This document shows positions 46,520 through 61,090 of a stretch of DNA of 64,000 nt, piece by piece. The position numbers and the translations under genes are program-made. The number at the start of each line of letters is the position of its first letter. Position 1 is the first letter of the stretch. A model generated the notes under the pieces. It saw nothing but the letters and a program-made list of their open reading frames with translations, ran no database searches and had not been told where the DNA came from. The DNA is from Camarhynchus parvulus (Eukaryota; Chordata; Aves; Passeriformes; Thraupidae): positions 8,155,024 through 8,219,023 of the forward strand of contig NC_044576.1 in NCBI RefSeq assembly GCF_901933205.1, read 5' to 3'.

Positions 46520-49500
46520 CCTTTACTCCTCATTCATCTGCTTTCCAACAAAGCCCAGTATTCTCAAGTTCTTCAGGCCTCATTACTAAAGTCTGTTTGA
46601 GTCTGCAATTTGCCTTTTCATAGGAAATATACTGTTGTCAGTTAAGTAGATGTTTGTTCATTGCACTCATTAACATATTAAAAGTACAGACATACTGTGC
46701 CAAGTTCAGAAAGAATATTCTATTTTAGTTGTTACATAAGCCTATCTTCATTCCAGTAAAATGATTTTTCAAAATTAAAACCAAGTTTTATTACATGTCT
46801 GTGTACTTTACCCAAATACATAAACTCATCCACTTCCACTGCAAGACATATTGTGGTACTGGACCAAGCATATTTTGGAATTCTTTCCTTGACACAGGCT
46901 CACACTGATTATAGATTGTACCTATTTTAAGGTAAGACTCAGTGTTTCCTGTGTAGTTTGGAAACAGGGAGTCCTCAATTTAAAGGCAGTTCTGTAAGGA
47001 ACTGGAACAGCAGCAGGCAATTTCTGCCAAATACTGTAATTGCAGTGAATTAGCCAATAAAGACAAAAGTTTAATCAGAACTCTGATGCCCTTTTGAAAG
47101 TATCTTTCCATAACGGTAAATTCAGGAATTAGGATTATTCTTTTTTTAAGCATAAAGAAATTAAGGAACCAGGTTAAAGCAAGCCAGATAGTTCTTGCTA
47201 CTTGACACAGAAGTTCCTCAAGTCCCACATATGGGCTGATCACAAAGAAATCTTGTCATTAAATCTTGTCCTTTGAAAACCTGAGTGAGAAAGTATTTAC
47301 TCATATACAGTAAGGTAATCTGGCATGAAATGGCAGAAATAAAAATACAAACAGAAGGGGAAATTTAGATAATTTAGATAACTTCTATTTGTGCTGTTTA
47401 TTTTAATAAGACTAAAGAGAAACCATAAAGTTCTTTCATTTTTCTTAACTACAATGGAAGTATGACCAAATAGATTAACTACCTATATTTAAAGATCCAC
47501 TTTTGGACATATTAATATATCAGAGCAATATACACAGGCAGGCACCAGAGTCACCATGGATTTTAATATTACTGCTGAAATAAATTACTTCATATATTAT
47601 GCTTGGCCTACATGTATTTGCAGTTTATCAAATGATACAAGGCAGCAACCATTAGAAGAATTAAAAACATTTTTCAAATACAGCCGAGAAGACACTGTGC
47701 ATGGTCTCCCTCAATATACAGTCCTTGCAACTGTCCCTGACACTGAGATCATGCTGTAAATGAAGAGATGTTAGATCTCCTTATTTTATGTCCTTATAAA
47801 AGCCAAGATGGCATCTATTCCATCTGACAGCTAAGATATCAGTATTTCAGCATTATTATTACCATTATCAATATTATTTTTTTGTTTCAAAGCAGTTTTG
47901 CTAAACAGGCATTATACTAAAACAAGTTATTCTGACATTCAACAGAAAGTTCTGGAATGGGCGAATTTTAAACAACAATCATGGATCAAAGATATTTCTC
48001 AGGGCAGGAAATTAAAAAAGACATATTGTTCCTCATTTCTGGAGTAGTGAGCTTATTGTTTTTGTTCAAGATGGATACTGTGAAAAAGAAAAATTGTAAA
48101 TAATCTCTATTTTTGGATTTCCAAAAAGGGAAAAAGAATTTGTGCAGCTCTTTTTCAAAGACTTTTCTTTTTCTTTGTTAAGCTCAGTAAATCCTGACCT
48201 GTTGCTGCATGGAAATACATGTTTTTTCATAGTGTCCACACTTCAGCACAGATTCTTCAGCAGCTGAGCTACAGAAAGGGGCTTTTCTTATCATCCCACT
48301 CTGAATACTCCCCTAGGATACATCAGTAAATTACAGGACTTTTGGTGAAAACTCCATAATTAAAGATACAACTGTTTTTACGAGGCTGGTTTTAGCACTC
48401 GTATTATCCCAATTTTATGCACTACTGCATATGTGTGAAAAAAAGGAGAATGTTATACCTACAATTCATTATAACCTGGTAAGTATGATATAATATGTGA
48501 CTCAGAAATGAAACAGAATTTCTAAACATACAGGTAGTGGAGCACGTGGTTGTGGAAACTTCTGCAGCACCGTAATTGCTGCCCCACTCTTGCCTCAGAT
48601 ATGGCTGCTTTTTAAAATCTACCCTCAAGCTCCACACTGTGAAAATGTCATATCAACAGTCTTCCAAAGGGGAAGACCAGCACGATCTTATGCTTGGAGA
48701 AATTCCAACTCAAATTTTCAAGCCATCCCTTTTACTCGGTGTTGACACTGGCACAATTTGCAAATACAAGTAACAGTTTATACACAAGCATAGGTCCCAT
48801 TGGCAATGCTTTCCAAAAAACGGTTTAGAATTCAAAAAACTTTAAAATAACTATGTATCACATAGCTGCAACAAAAAAAAATACATTTTGAAAATTGCTT
48901 ACCCACTCATCAGTGAAATAATTGAGCTAGAATCTTACAATGAATGCATACACAACATTAAGTATATTTCATCTAGAAAAAAAAGCCCAATTTGCTGAAC
49001 TTGGGCAAGCAGTGACCCCATTTTATTTCAGGGAAAAAACAAACCAAAATGCTCAAGGTTATTATGTTTCTTCTTTAGTTTTCTTCTATTATTTAAAAAT
49101 TGATCACAGCCATTTCCTATACATTAAGCTGTATTTTTCATCATGAATAATTCAACTTACGGAATACGCAAGGAATGCATTTACTTTTAATCCTCATATA
49201 TGCACAGGCATAGGAAAACAGAAATAAAAATTTAAGGGGTTTATTATATTGAGTAAAATACTTAGTTGCTTCTTCAGTTTGACAAAATGCACAATTCATC
49301 AATAGGATGAATCACAATGCTCTTTTTCCAAATTATTGCACCACAACACCCAACCAACTCAAGCAGAAAGAGAAAGTTTAACCAAATGTAAATATGTGGA
49401 AATTGCATTCTACCAAGAGGGAGAGGACTACGGACCCTTCCCTTTGCAAACTAACAGAGGGATTTTAGTGATCAAAAGTAGCCACAAGTTCAGTCTTACA

Positions 49501-52394
49501 CTTCTGCTGAAAGATACCTTGGCCAGACAGTAAAAGTGAAATACTGTTTATTTTTATGTTTATGCTCAAACAGGAGGCAGGAATCTGTTTTACAGCTAAA
49601 CCCAGACAATTAGGTTATGTATTTTTCCATGTAAGTAAAACTGATTCAACTACAGTAGGAACCACATAATTATTTTGGTGTAAATATAACTTTTAGCAGC
49701 ATATGATGGGATTTGGCAATATTCTTGTAGGTGAAAGCACTTGATAGTGCAGATGTCTGAAAATAGCATTTGTTTTTGCAATGAATAAGAAGCACAGGAT
49801 TTGTCATCATGATAATAATGAGATTTTGTCTAAAAGTAACAATCTCAACGAAACCATGGCATCAGAATTCAAAAACGTGGTTTCAACAACTGTGAAACAT
49901 ATCACAAAAACTACTTACAGTGACTTCTGCAGTCTGCCTCAGAAGTGCTGTAGGAAACAACTGTAACTGTTTACAAAGCTGATGATATTTCAAGAAAACC
50001 TAACTTTTTTTAAAAAATAAAACATACCAACTGACAGAAATGAATAACAATCATAAACATTATCATTTTGAACAGAATGCTTCTTATGAAATACAAAATG
50101 TGTGCAAACCATTAATTCTGCCTTCATTACAGCCAGCTTGGGGAAGAAATGCAGATTGCTTTAGAAAAAATATGTTCCCTGTTGTAAAGTAAATTGAATA
50201 CTCACATCATTTCACACTTACAGAAAATCTTCCTGCCAAAGAGGAAGATGAAGATTATCATAAAACTCCTTGCAGGCATCATCTAACTTAGCCTAATCAC
50301 ATCCCTGCAAGGTGTGTTAGCTGTTATGGTGTTCTCTGCACACATGGTCAAACAAGAATAAATAGGTTTACACCTCAAGAGCTCACTGTGATGTGGTGAC
50401 TTGTTGGAAAGCCACCCTGGAGTTCCAGCTCCCTTAGCTCTGCCTTTACAGCTGGATCATCCAGCTCTTATATCGTGTACAATCTACCCAAGTGCAGGGA
50501 CACAAGTATGAAGCAGCCCAGATGTTCTGAAAATTCCATCAAGGCTTTCATTAATAAGAGCTAATGATACAGATAGTCTCTAAGGGGTGAATTAATGTAG
50601 TCCTGCCTTTCTTTCTCCTTCTATGACCAATGGACTGTGAAAGCAGGACATCAGCTTTATTTTTGCTTTTTCCTTTTTGATCTGTTCTGTTCCCTTTTCA
50701 CTTTACATCCACTTATTTTTCTTACTTTTTTAAAATATACAGATATTCTGGTTGCTATTTCTGAAGGTGTTTATAGATATCAGGAATGTAAATCATAGTG
50801 GGAATCATCAAGCAGTAGACATTTAAGCCTTTCCAGTTTCTCTAGCAATCTTCAACTTTCAAAGGCCCCAAGAAGCCACCTCACAAATCTCTATTTTAAG
50901 CATGAATACACAACACTTTCTAAACTTCCACATGTACACAGTGAATAGAAGGCAATTGCCTGAACCTTTTGTAAAACAAGGTGATATACCTAAAGGGACA
51001 TACCCTGTTCTTTTATGTTTAAACCAAAGAAATTAGAGCATTTTCTGAAGTTTCCCTTTCACTTAAGTATACCCAAAGGAAAAAACAAATGGTAACACAC
51101 AAAATACATAAAAGCCTCTGTCAGTCTTTACCAAAACCACATGGTTTTAGACTTGAGTAAGAAAGGAGAAGACAAAGTGACTTGTGGAATAAAGAAGCTA
51201 CACTGAGCAATGAAATATTTATATTTAGGTGCAATCATAACTAAATCACAGCTAGCAGAAGGAAAAATGGTCTGCACAAAGACCAGATCTCAGGACAACA
51301 GGAGAGTCAAGATGCCTCTGCAAAATAGCTCTAAAAATTCCTGCAGATTTGAGTTACTGACTTGGATATCCTCCCAGGAATCTTTCTGGTGGAAATGATC
51401 CCCAAGAAACTTTGTAAGGGATGCTGAGTATTAAAAGTCCAATTTAAAGCTTTTGACTGGATTCCCTCTAAGGTTCAACACTCAACATTACAGTCTCTTG
51501 CCCTACCCTGCCACTGATCCTAACTACAAAGATTTCTTGTAGGGTCTGGACAGGGATGAATAACTACAGATGCTTTCCATACATAAATAAAACCATGCAG
51601 AAAGAACCCTCTGTTTTCTACCCAAAATACATGCCTCCAAAGCTAAACCTGACCAAAGGCTGAAACGGAAGCAGCTGACAAAAATCAGAACTGGTCTCCC
51701 ACCCAAGTAATATAAAGAAGACAAGTATGACTTTCTGAGCCTTTAGAAGTACTTCTAAGCTGTAACATATTTTTGCTGCAATAATAAAAAGTCAAGCTGC
51801 CTAAATAATTGAACTCCAGTAGTTCCATGGTAATTTTGCTCTAAGAGGTATCATCTCTTCCAAGGTCCTCTCCAAACCCCCGTAGCATATTGCTGACTTT
51901 TACTCTCTCTATATATTAGACTGAAAGGATAATTTCCAGAACTTTATTTCAGAGCAGTATTCCACAGCCATTAGCTTTTTACCCATTTAGAATTATCCTC
52001 CCTTTCAATTTTTGGGAACTCAATAGTGTTCTGAATTTAACACCCAAAGAGTTAAGCCTTCCTATATTAACCACCTAGCAGCACAACCTCAAAGTAGCAC
52101 ACTAGGGATCAAAAGTAATCAGCAGTATACCAGGTCAGCCATCTTAGTAATTTTCCTATTTAGGCATTTTACCTATTTCTTTGCCCTGTGGTTGCTTTTG
52201 AATGGTATCTTAGTTATCTCCACCTCACACCTTTGGATAATGTGTCAATTTGGTCACTGTGCTGCACATACCAAAGTGAGAGCATTTGTATCTGTGGTAG
52301 CATATTTGAAATGCACATTAGAAAACACCTAATAGTGTATACTCGCACATCCCAGTTTGCCTGTAAGGCTCAAACCTGTGCTCTGTGGTGTTCA

Positions 52395-52500
52395 CGCCAA
52401 TTTTACTGGAAGGTAAATACTGAAGCATCAAGCAATTATGTGACTTAAGCAAAGCCACTTGGGAGTTCTGTAACAAAATGGGACCAAACTTAAACCCCCC
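52395..52500 (+). mobile_element. Possible ancient MIR-type SINE fragment
   Basis: A stretch reading TTTTACTGGAAGGTAAATAC, CAAGCAATTATGTGACTTAA, GCAAAGCCACTTGGGAGTTC follows the MIR pattern of TTTTACAGATGAGGAAACTG, AAGTGACTTGCCCAAGGTCA. Shorter and weaker than the candidate at 6365-6500. Confidence 0.4.
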
Positions 52501-53960
52501 ATGGCATCCATGTGCTAGGGATAACACAGCACTGACAGGACACTCAGACTTTTCTGGACTGGCAGCTGCAAACAGTGGGGTGGTCCAAAGAATCTCACAT
52601 GGCGCCAGATACTCTTGTTTTGCATACTTGTGCATGAAGTGAGGAGCATACTTCTGTCTGAGAACCAGGACTGATTCCTACACCTCCTAAATCAACCTTG
52701 TTTTATTTAATAGGCAACACTTTTTCCAAAATTAAGACAATAAGATGATCTTTTATAATTCACATAGTGTTTGAAACTTAAGACTTCCTAATTTTAGATC
52801 TAGAAATGAAAGTGGACTGAGACATAGCCTTTTCTGGTCAGCACAATATAAGAGCCAAACTGAAATATTCAGAGGCATATTTCTGGCAACAGAAAATTTT
52901 CAATTATATCTCCTGGAACTTTATGCATTTCAAATACTTGTCTCCCTTCTGTTGAATTTCTTACAGATATTGCCCAACTTTGGCTCCATGTCCAGAATCC
53001 TTGTGCCAAATTAGATTCTGAACAATCTCATGTTTAGCTGATAAAGATGATTATGTAAACAAAAATGGCTTGTTTTTCCACTTACACTTCTGTAATTCAG
53101 ACAAATCAAAGCAAATCACAGAAACCAATGGCCAAATGAAAATAAGAAATCACATATATTTTAATTATTTGTGAAATCCTCTTTGGTCAGCTCTGTTTAA
53201 TGTAGGACCCATTGATCTAACCATGGTTATCTCTGTGTTTCAACCATCTGAGCAGTTTAGAAACTACTTACAGCACGGGTTCCAACCAGAACCTTAATGT
53301 TCAACTGAGAATTTCATATATTTTTGGAGCATCCCCTCTGCCTGAGTGTGTTAAAGGTAGCCTTCATAGAACACAACAATTTATGTCAATCCTATGGAAC
53401 CACTTTAACTGACTTCTAGCCCTTGGCAGCCCTTGTTCCACCAGCTACCACCAACAGGTCAATCTTTACTTTTCATGACAGAGCATCTTTCATTTTGGAA
53501 ATTATCTTCTCCAGAATTTTTTTATTTATCTCAAATTCTTGCAGCAGCTACACTTAAAACATCCTAGTGTGTTTACGTAATTTATAAACTCATCTATCTT
53601 CCTTAGTAAGACAAGTGCCAATTGTGTTGTATCTTCCATATTTCTATTTCAATTCTATCTTAATTAACAATAAAATGCATAAGCTAAATTGTGCAGTCTT
53701 CACTATTATATTCACAGGAAGCACATGGCATTGCATCGTTGCTGCATATGAGAAATATCTTGCAGGATTCCTGCCTACCAATATAAAACCAGTTTTCAAG
53801 ATTTAAGTGGGTAATAAATTAGAAAATATTTCTCATAAGAGTAAATGTCTTCTGCAGCATAGCACTAATTCATTCTTGAAGAATAACATTTTCTCCCGTG
53901 AGGCAGGATGTATATTATTCAGAGGAAAACAAAAGAGAGAAGGAAGCAGCATATCTTTAC

Positions 53961-54080
53961 CCTCCGCACGTCTTTGCCGAATGTTTCGCTGTAGCTGGTG
54001 CCCAGTATCTCAAATTGGACATAGGGGTTGGCTCCATCTTCTCTGAACTCCATAACACCAGTCAGCCCAGTTATATGGCC
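53961..54080 (-). CDS. GRID1: GRID1 exon: end of amino-terminal domain (40 codons)
   Basis: This 120-base exon is phase 0 at both ends and translates from [20 protein letters not shown] to [10 protein letters not shown]. The acceptor is TTGCTTAG with a modest pyrimidine tract; the donor is AGG followed by GTAAAG, which lacks the consensus G at +5. It encodes the last strands of the extracellular amino-terminal domain, where receptor families of this fold typically show a TGLTG.I.F...G motif, here [13 protein letters not shown]. It sits 1253 bp downstream of the previous exon and 38.6 kb upstream of the next. It is too short, and lacks an early Met, to appear as a stand-alone ORF. Identification rests on exact frame continuity and close match to GluD1. 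Confidence 0.95.
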
Positions 54081-55552
<1,472 letters not shown>

Positions 55553-58174
55553 TTATAAAACCAGCAGAGGAAAAAAAAAAAGAAGGCATAAGTAAGAACT
55601 AAAAGCTGGGTATGTTTGACATGTTCAAAAGCCAAAGCATTTGAGACAAATGTCTGTGCTCCTGAGTCCCTCTGTCCAAGGGATTCTGGCACACAGGCAT
55701 TGCCTGAGCGTTACTGCAATGCAGTGCTGTAAAGAGAGATCCCATTCCACATATAAACTCAAACTACAGAGGGAGTACAGCTATCTATCAATGAAAGACA
55801 AGGATTGCTACTTTTTCAGCCCTTTCAGCAAGGAGGGAAAGACAGGATGGAATTAAGTTCTTGAGGGTTTTATTCATTTGAGCAACTGGTAATTTCTGGA
55901 ACAGCAAAATCCAATACACACACACAACTCTTTAGAACAGAAGGAAGAGAAATGACAGTATTATTTTGGTCTTAGCATCTCTTTCCACCAAATATACATG
56001 AGACTGGTTATGTGCTACTTTCTCTGGAGCTACTGAATTTAGCCTTCTTAGTCTTCAATTCACATGAGAGAAACAGAAATAAACAATTGATGACAAAGAC
56101 TCCAGTAAGAACAGAATGCCACACTAGTAATGCTGAGCTATGTATTTAATTTTTCAAACCAAGACATGTCTAGCAATACATGATTAGATCTTTTGACAGG
56201 CAGTGGTATCCATCTCAGAGGGTAAAACTTTAGTAGAGGAAGTTGGCTGAGACAACACTAATACTACTAATAATATTTCTTCTAGCTGTAGGCTTTAATC
56301 ATGATCATCCCTTATTTTGCCATTTATCTCCTGGATTTTCTAGTCCACCTTAGAAAGTAATGCCTAGAGACCAGGAAAGGGTTGCAGGTGGAAGTTAATT
56401 TCGCTGCATACTTCCTATAAATAAGACTCTTTAGGTGTCCCAATAACAGTGACACTCTATGAAAGCTTAAACATTTATTACTGTTGAATCACTGGGTGCA
56501 AGTAAACTTCTGATGTCTGTAAGATGCTAATCTTCAGAAACAAAATGTATCATGTTCCAAAATCTGGAGTTTGACGTAAATTGAAAACCTAGGCACTTTG
56601 AAATATCTTCCAGTATAAGTAAATCTGAACAAAAGATATCTAAGCAAAAGTTAATTTTGAAGGAATCAAAATACAAAGAAAAAAAAAGATATTGGAAATA
56701 CACACTTATTTAAGTGACTAAGCATAAAAAGGGATCTTAAAATGAAAACACTGCAAAACCTATGAGATACTATCAAAGAGAATCTCTCTCATCTGGCATT
56801 GCCATCATTTTTTCCCTTTTTTTCTTTCCAGCCTTGCTGAACAAGCACTCCACATTGCCTTTATTTGCTATTTTATCCACTTAAATATTTTTTTCAGAAT
56901 ATTTCCTGAAGTAGCTATATGCCATACTTCCTCTGGTTTTAAGAAAAGTAATTAAGGAGCTGATAAGAGTCCCAGCAACCAAGTTTCTTCTGCTCAATTG
57001 CATCTGTTTCCCTATTCTGTAGGTATTTCCAAACAACTTTCAAATAAAGCAACCAAGGGAATCCATATTATTCAGGAGGGTGCTTTTTTTCTGGGTTAAA
57101 CAAGTCTGCACAGAAAAAAAAAATCCAAACAAACCTCAAATCTCACAAGATACACCACCCCAAACCACAAAATCCAATTTCTTAGAAATATGTTTTAAAT
57201 ACATAAGGAAAAATGCCATTTCTTACAAGCCTTCATGATCCTCTTTGCTCCCAACTGAATTTGGTTTTGCAGACTCACTTTTAACTGACAACAAATTGTC
57301 TGTTGCCTTGGAACACCCACAGATCAGAAACGCCTTGTATGTTCTGCATTTGGCACTGTTCTTTTGCAGTTCTGGAAAAGTGCAGCCTCATTCCCAAAAA
57401 CAGTGCCTGGTTTGCGAGCAGAGAGCTCTAAGGCAAAAAACAAGATGCACTTGGGTACACTGCTTTCTGCTTTTCATGTGCTTGGGAGAAGACACCACAG
57501 TTCTGCACGTGTGACTGACAGAGCTTGGGAGAATTGCGCTGAGGATCTCAGCCTGCACAACCTTGCACCCAACTCAAATTACCTCCTGCTGCAGAGCAAA
57601 ACAAAACAACCCTGTGTTTACCAACCTAATCCTCACTGTTCAGCTAGACCTTTAATGGACTCTGCATCACTATTGTTCCATTAACTTCTTTTGAAAGAAT
57701 GCTATGAACTGAGAGATAGCAAGATGGGGTCTGCACAAGAGGAGTCTCCACTACATTTATCCTTATTCTACATCTGGAGATCTGTACCAAGGCAGAAGAA
57801 AACATTGCAGAGAACACACCACAGTACTTTTTTGCCATGGAAAGAATATTCTGCATGTTCTGTTGTATTATCCACTGGTATTTTGCCACTCTGGTTCTCT
57901 TCTGCTGAAAGCCTCATCCCAAATATGAGTAAATGATGCTTTTTAATCAGCAAAACTCCTTCCATCATATAATCATACTCTATTTACTCCAGTGAAAATG
58001 ACATGCATGCATAACTACATTTTACTTATTACTCACTGAAGAGGCAATATCTATGGAAGAGTAAGTTTGCATCTTACTCACACAATCAACACTTCTATTT
58101 TAGAACAGAAAATATGCAAGCTAGGAAAAAAACAGCATCAAAATTTCCACAATTAAGGCTGGATCTCTAATAGT

Positions 58175-58193
58175 AAAAAAAAAAAAAAAAAAA
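58175..58193. repeat. 19-base A run
   Basis: An uninterrupted A run followed by A- and C-rich sequence to about 58215. No recognisable retroposon body precedes it, so it is not called a retrogene tail. Confidence 0.9.
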
Positions 58194-59707
58194 CCAAAAA
58201 ACCCCAAAAAACCACAAGCATTCTGGCCTGATCTCACAGTAAATTCAGGGCTCTAATAATTTTCTTTATTACATTCAAATACAGCAAAATCTCTGCATAT
58301 GTCCTAAATCATATTTGCAATGTGAGTTTCCTGTAACCTCCAGAATATGCTGTGAAAAGAAAAAGGATTCAGCAGACATGGCCTGTATGCCCTTGTTACT
58401 GCACCGGCACACATATTTTAATTTTCAGTGAACTGTCAAGTTCCCCGTGAGTATGGACTTGACCACTGAAAGGGAATTGTTGAGATACCCAAGGGTTCAG
58501 CTGTACTCTGATTCCACCAGTACTGTCAGAGGCATGAAAAAATAGTTAATTTTAAAAATTCATCTTCAGGTAGCATTCAGAATTGGTAGCAAAGCAAGAG
58601 AGAAGTGAAACAAGGCAACATACTTGGCTACTTTGGGTTTTCAAAGCTCAGGAGCATTGCATTAATTCCCCTATTAGGATATTCATAGGGGAACAGAGGA
58701 AGAAAGGACATATCTTCCTGAAGCGATTTCACTTAATAGAATAAAAATTCCTAGACTAGAACAAAGTACTTGATTTTGGTCATGTTTGGAGGAAATGACA
58801 GTAATTTTTAGTTCTTCTTTCTCTCCATTGCTGACAGTGTAAGAGCGGGAGGTACTGAAATGGTTTTTGATCTATCTGCTATAAGAATGATGGCGACTGC
58901 TTCACCAATATGTTAAAGAATATATCCTGTACATGAATAATTTTAGGCATGTTCTAGTTTATCTTCTGGAAATGATTCCATACTTTATGAAGCTCTTTTT
59001 TGCACTTAAGAAATAAATCCACCATACACTAGTAGAGCAAGCAGAAGTTTTCAAGAATGGAAATTATCACAGTATTAAATGTCATTTCATAGAAGTTTCT
59101 ATGTGAATTTCATGAGAGTTTCCAGAATTATTTTACTTTCAAAGTTATGTATGAAGAAAGCTCTTAGCTCCTTCAGAGGGACTAATCACAGACAAGTGCT
59201 CTTCTGAGAAGGCCAGCAAGCCACAAAGACTGACCCCAACTCCTGAGTGGCCAGCAGAGCCAGGAATCCAGCCAGAGATCAGCTGGAAGGCAAGCTGACA
59301 CTGAGATGCCACTACTTCAAAAACTCACTCCCAAGCTGGGCATCTGTACACCCTGCTGCTGCCAAAACTGCTCTGTGAGTGGCCACAGCAGTCAGCTCCA
59401 AGGATGAAGCAGATGGAAGAGGAGTTCAGAGCAAGTGCAGCCTGCCAGAAATGCCTGCTGCCTGAGGAGAGAGATCATGGTGACTGCTATGCACACCCCA
59501 GCGTGCCCTAAACCTGTGTGTCAACTTCCACAGCTCAAGTGCTGCCTGGTGCAGTGGCACATTTGTGTCTCTAATGACAGACTGCATCTTAGCAGGAGTA
59601 GTAAAGATTGATGCTTTGTTCATGGTATAATGGTGTGCTAACAAGGATATTGTTAGAGCAGAGGGACTCAAAATTTGACTTGTTTCATTTTCTTAAATAC
59701 ATTTCAA

Positions 59708-59880
59708 AGAATGGCAGAATTTCTTGGGTTGGAAGGGACCTTTAAGATCATCTAATTCCAACTCCACCCATGCTGTGGGAAGGAATGCCATTCACTAGAC
59801 CAGGCTGCTCAAAGCCCTGTCCATCCTGGCCTTGGACACTGTCAGGGATGGGGCATTCACAACTTGTGATGGAGGACTTA
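59708..59880 (-). mobile_element. CR1 LINE 3' end (part of composite element)
   Basis: On the plus strand it reads as the antisense CR1 tail: GGGTTGGAAGGGACCTTTAA, GATCATCTAATTCCAACTCC, ACTAGACCAGGCTGCTCAAA, GGATGGGGCATTCACAACTT. The element is therefore oriented like GRID1. It abuts an ORF2-derived segment at 59881 with no intervening reverse-transcriptase sequence. Confidence 0.93.
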
Positions 59881-60190
59881 CCAGTGAGGACTGAAGCAAA
59901 TAAATCATTGAGTACTTCAGCCTCCTCCTTATCCCTGTAACCAAGTCTCCTATTTCCATTCAGAGAGGGTTCATATTTTTGCTCATTTTCCTTTTATCAC
60001 GAACTGTACATATAAAAGATTTTGGGTTTTCCCTTGACAATCAGACTTAATTCTATCTGGGCTTTAGTTTTCCAAATCTGATCCCTGACTGCTCAGACAA
60101 TTTCTCTGTGTTTCTCACCAGCTTCCTGTCCCAGATTCCAGTCCCTGCAGAGAGACTTCCTTGTAGTGTTTTGTGTTTTTTCTAGGATGA
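59881..60190 (-). mobile_element. CR1 ORF2 linker fragment (part of composite element)
   Basis: Minus-strand translation gives pieces KTKAQIELSLIVKGKPKIFY and then KEEAEVLNDLFASVLTGKS, matching the CR1 ORF2 region between endonuclease and reverse transcriptase (family pattern KAQLELNLA..VKGNKKGFF and EKAEVLNAFFASVFT). In-frame stops interrupt it. The endonuclease before it and the reverse transcriptase after it are absent. Confidence 0.8.
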
Positions 60191-61090
60191 ACACCACTTT
60201 GTCATCCCTGCAGGCTTCCTAGCATTTCTGACTGACTTCTCTTCCTTCTGGATCCTCCTCAGACCACTCCAGGCTGTATTGCTGTGGCCCACATGGATCA
60301 ACAGCAGCAGATCATGGTCAGTGGGCTGTGTGAGGCCTGCAAGTCACTCAGTCCCACCCCTGGTACAATGTCATATCAGGAACCAGGTGCCTCCATGTCT
60401 CTCAAAAGAAAGTCACCCACTGCTGTCACCTGCTGTGTTTTCTTAGTTGAGCTGGTTCCTACACAAGGAGCAGATGAGGCTGCCTTACTCAGCTCCAGCC
60501 TCTCTCCTGATGTGAAGGGTCTTTTCAGCCTGCAAGTGGTCAAGTGGCTCTGCAAAGGGCACATCAGGCTTTAGGGAAAGTCTCTTCCCCCTGCAGGTTT
60601 TGCAAGTTTTCACTCTCTTCATCACCCTCCTTTCCCTTCTGGGTGTGCCAGCAGGATCTGTTTAGCTGTGGGTTCACTGCAGACTGCACTTGGAGCCAGC
60701 TCTCCACCTCCTTCCTGGCCTCCCTGATGTTCCTCCCCCTTTCCATGGGCTCCTGCAGCCCAGCCAGGTGTGTGTGGAGGTTCTGTGCCTGGACACACCT
60801 TTCACAGGCAGGGGCACCAGGGGATGGGGCCCGGCCATCCCTGGCGACTGAGGCCTGCGCTGCGGCCTCTCCCTCAGCAGCCCCAGCTGGTGGAGGCACA
60901 CAAAGTGCCACACCACAGCCCTGCCCTGGCCACCATTGTCCCCAGGGCTGCCTTGGGAGCTCTTTGTCCTGGTCCTGCCCACAGCCATCATCTCTCATGG
61001 GCAGAGCCCACTGTGAGACAGCACACCAGTGCCTAGGTTATAACACACACTTGCTGCTCAGGGAGAGCAGGATCACAGCCAGCACTCTGG
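60191..61090 (-). pseudogene. Decayed CR1 ORF1 (coiled coil and esterase-like domain)
   Basis: On the minus strand a 145-codon open frame (60998-60564) contains CERCVQAQNLHTHLAGLQEP and IREARKEVESWLQ, like the cysteine/coiled-coil N-terminal part of bird CR1 ORF1. A frameshift near 60564 leads to PLQSHLTTCRLKRPFTSGER, SKAASSAP and VTAVGDFLLRDMEAP (60376-60564). The last is the start of the SGNH/GDSL-esterase-like domain, where intact copies read VGDSLLRGTEAP; the catalytic Ser is replaced by Phe at 60409-60411. After stops, HDLLLLIHVGHSNTAW-type and VVFIL-type motifs of the same domain follow. Right boundary is approximate. The 217-codon plus-strand frame over this region is an antisense shadow. 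Confidence 0.8.

Larger units (their letters stand above)
43537..53960 (-). other. GRID1: GRID1 38.6 kb intron, donor-proximal part
   Basis: This is the first 10.4 kb of the large intron in the direction of transcription. It contains a 21-bp tandem duplication at 46478-46519 and a probable MIR-type fragment at 52395-52500. The remainder is unique AT-rich sequence with only short random open frames. Confidence 0.82.
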
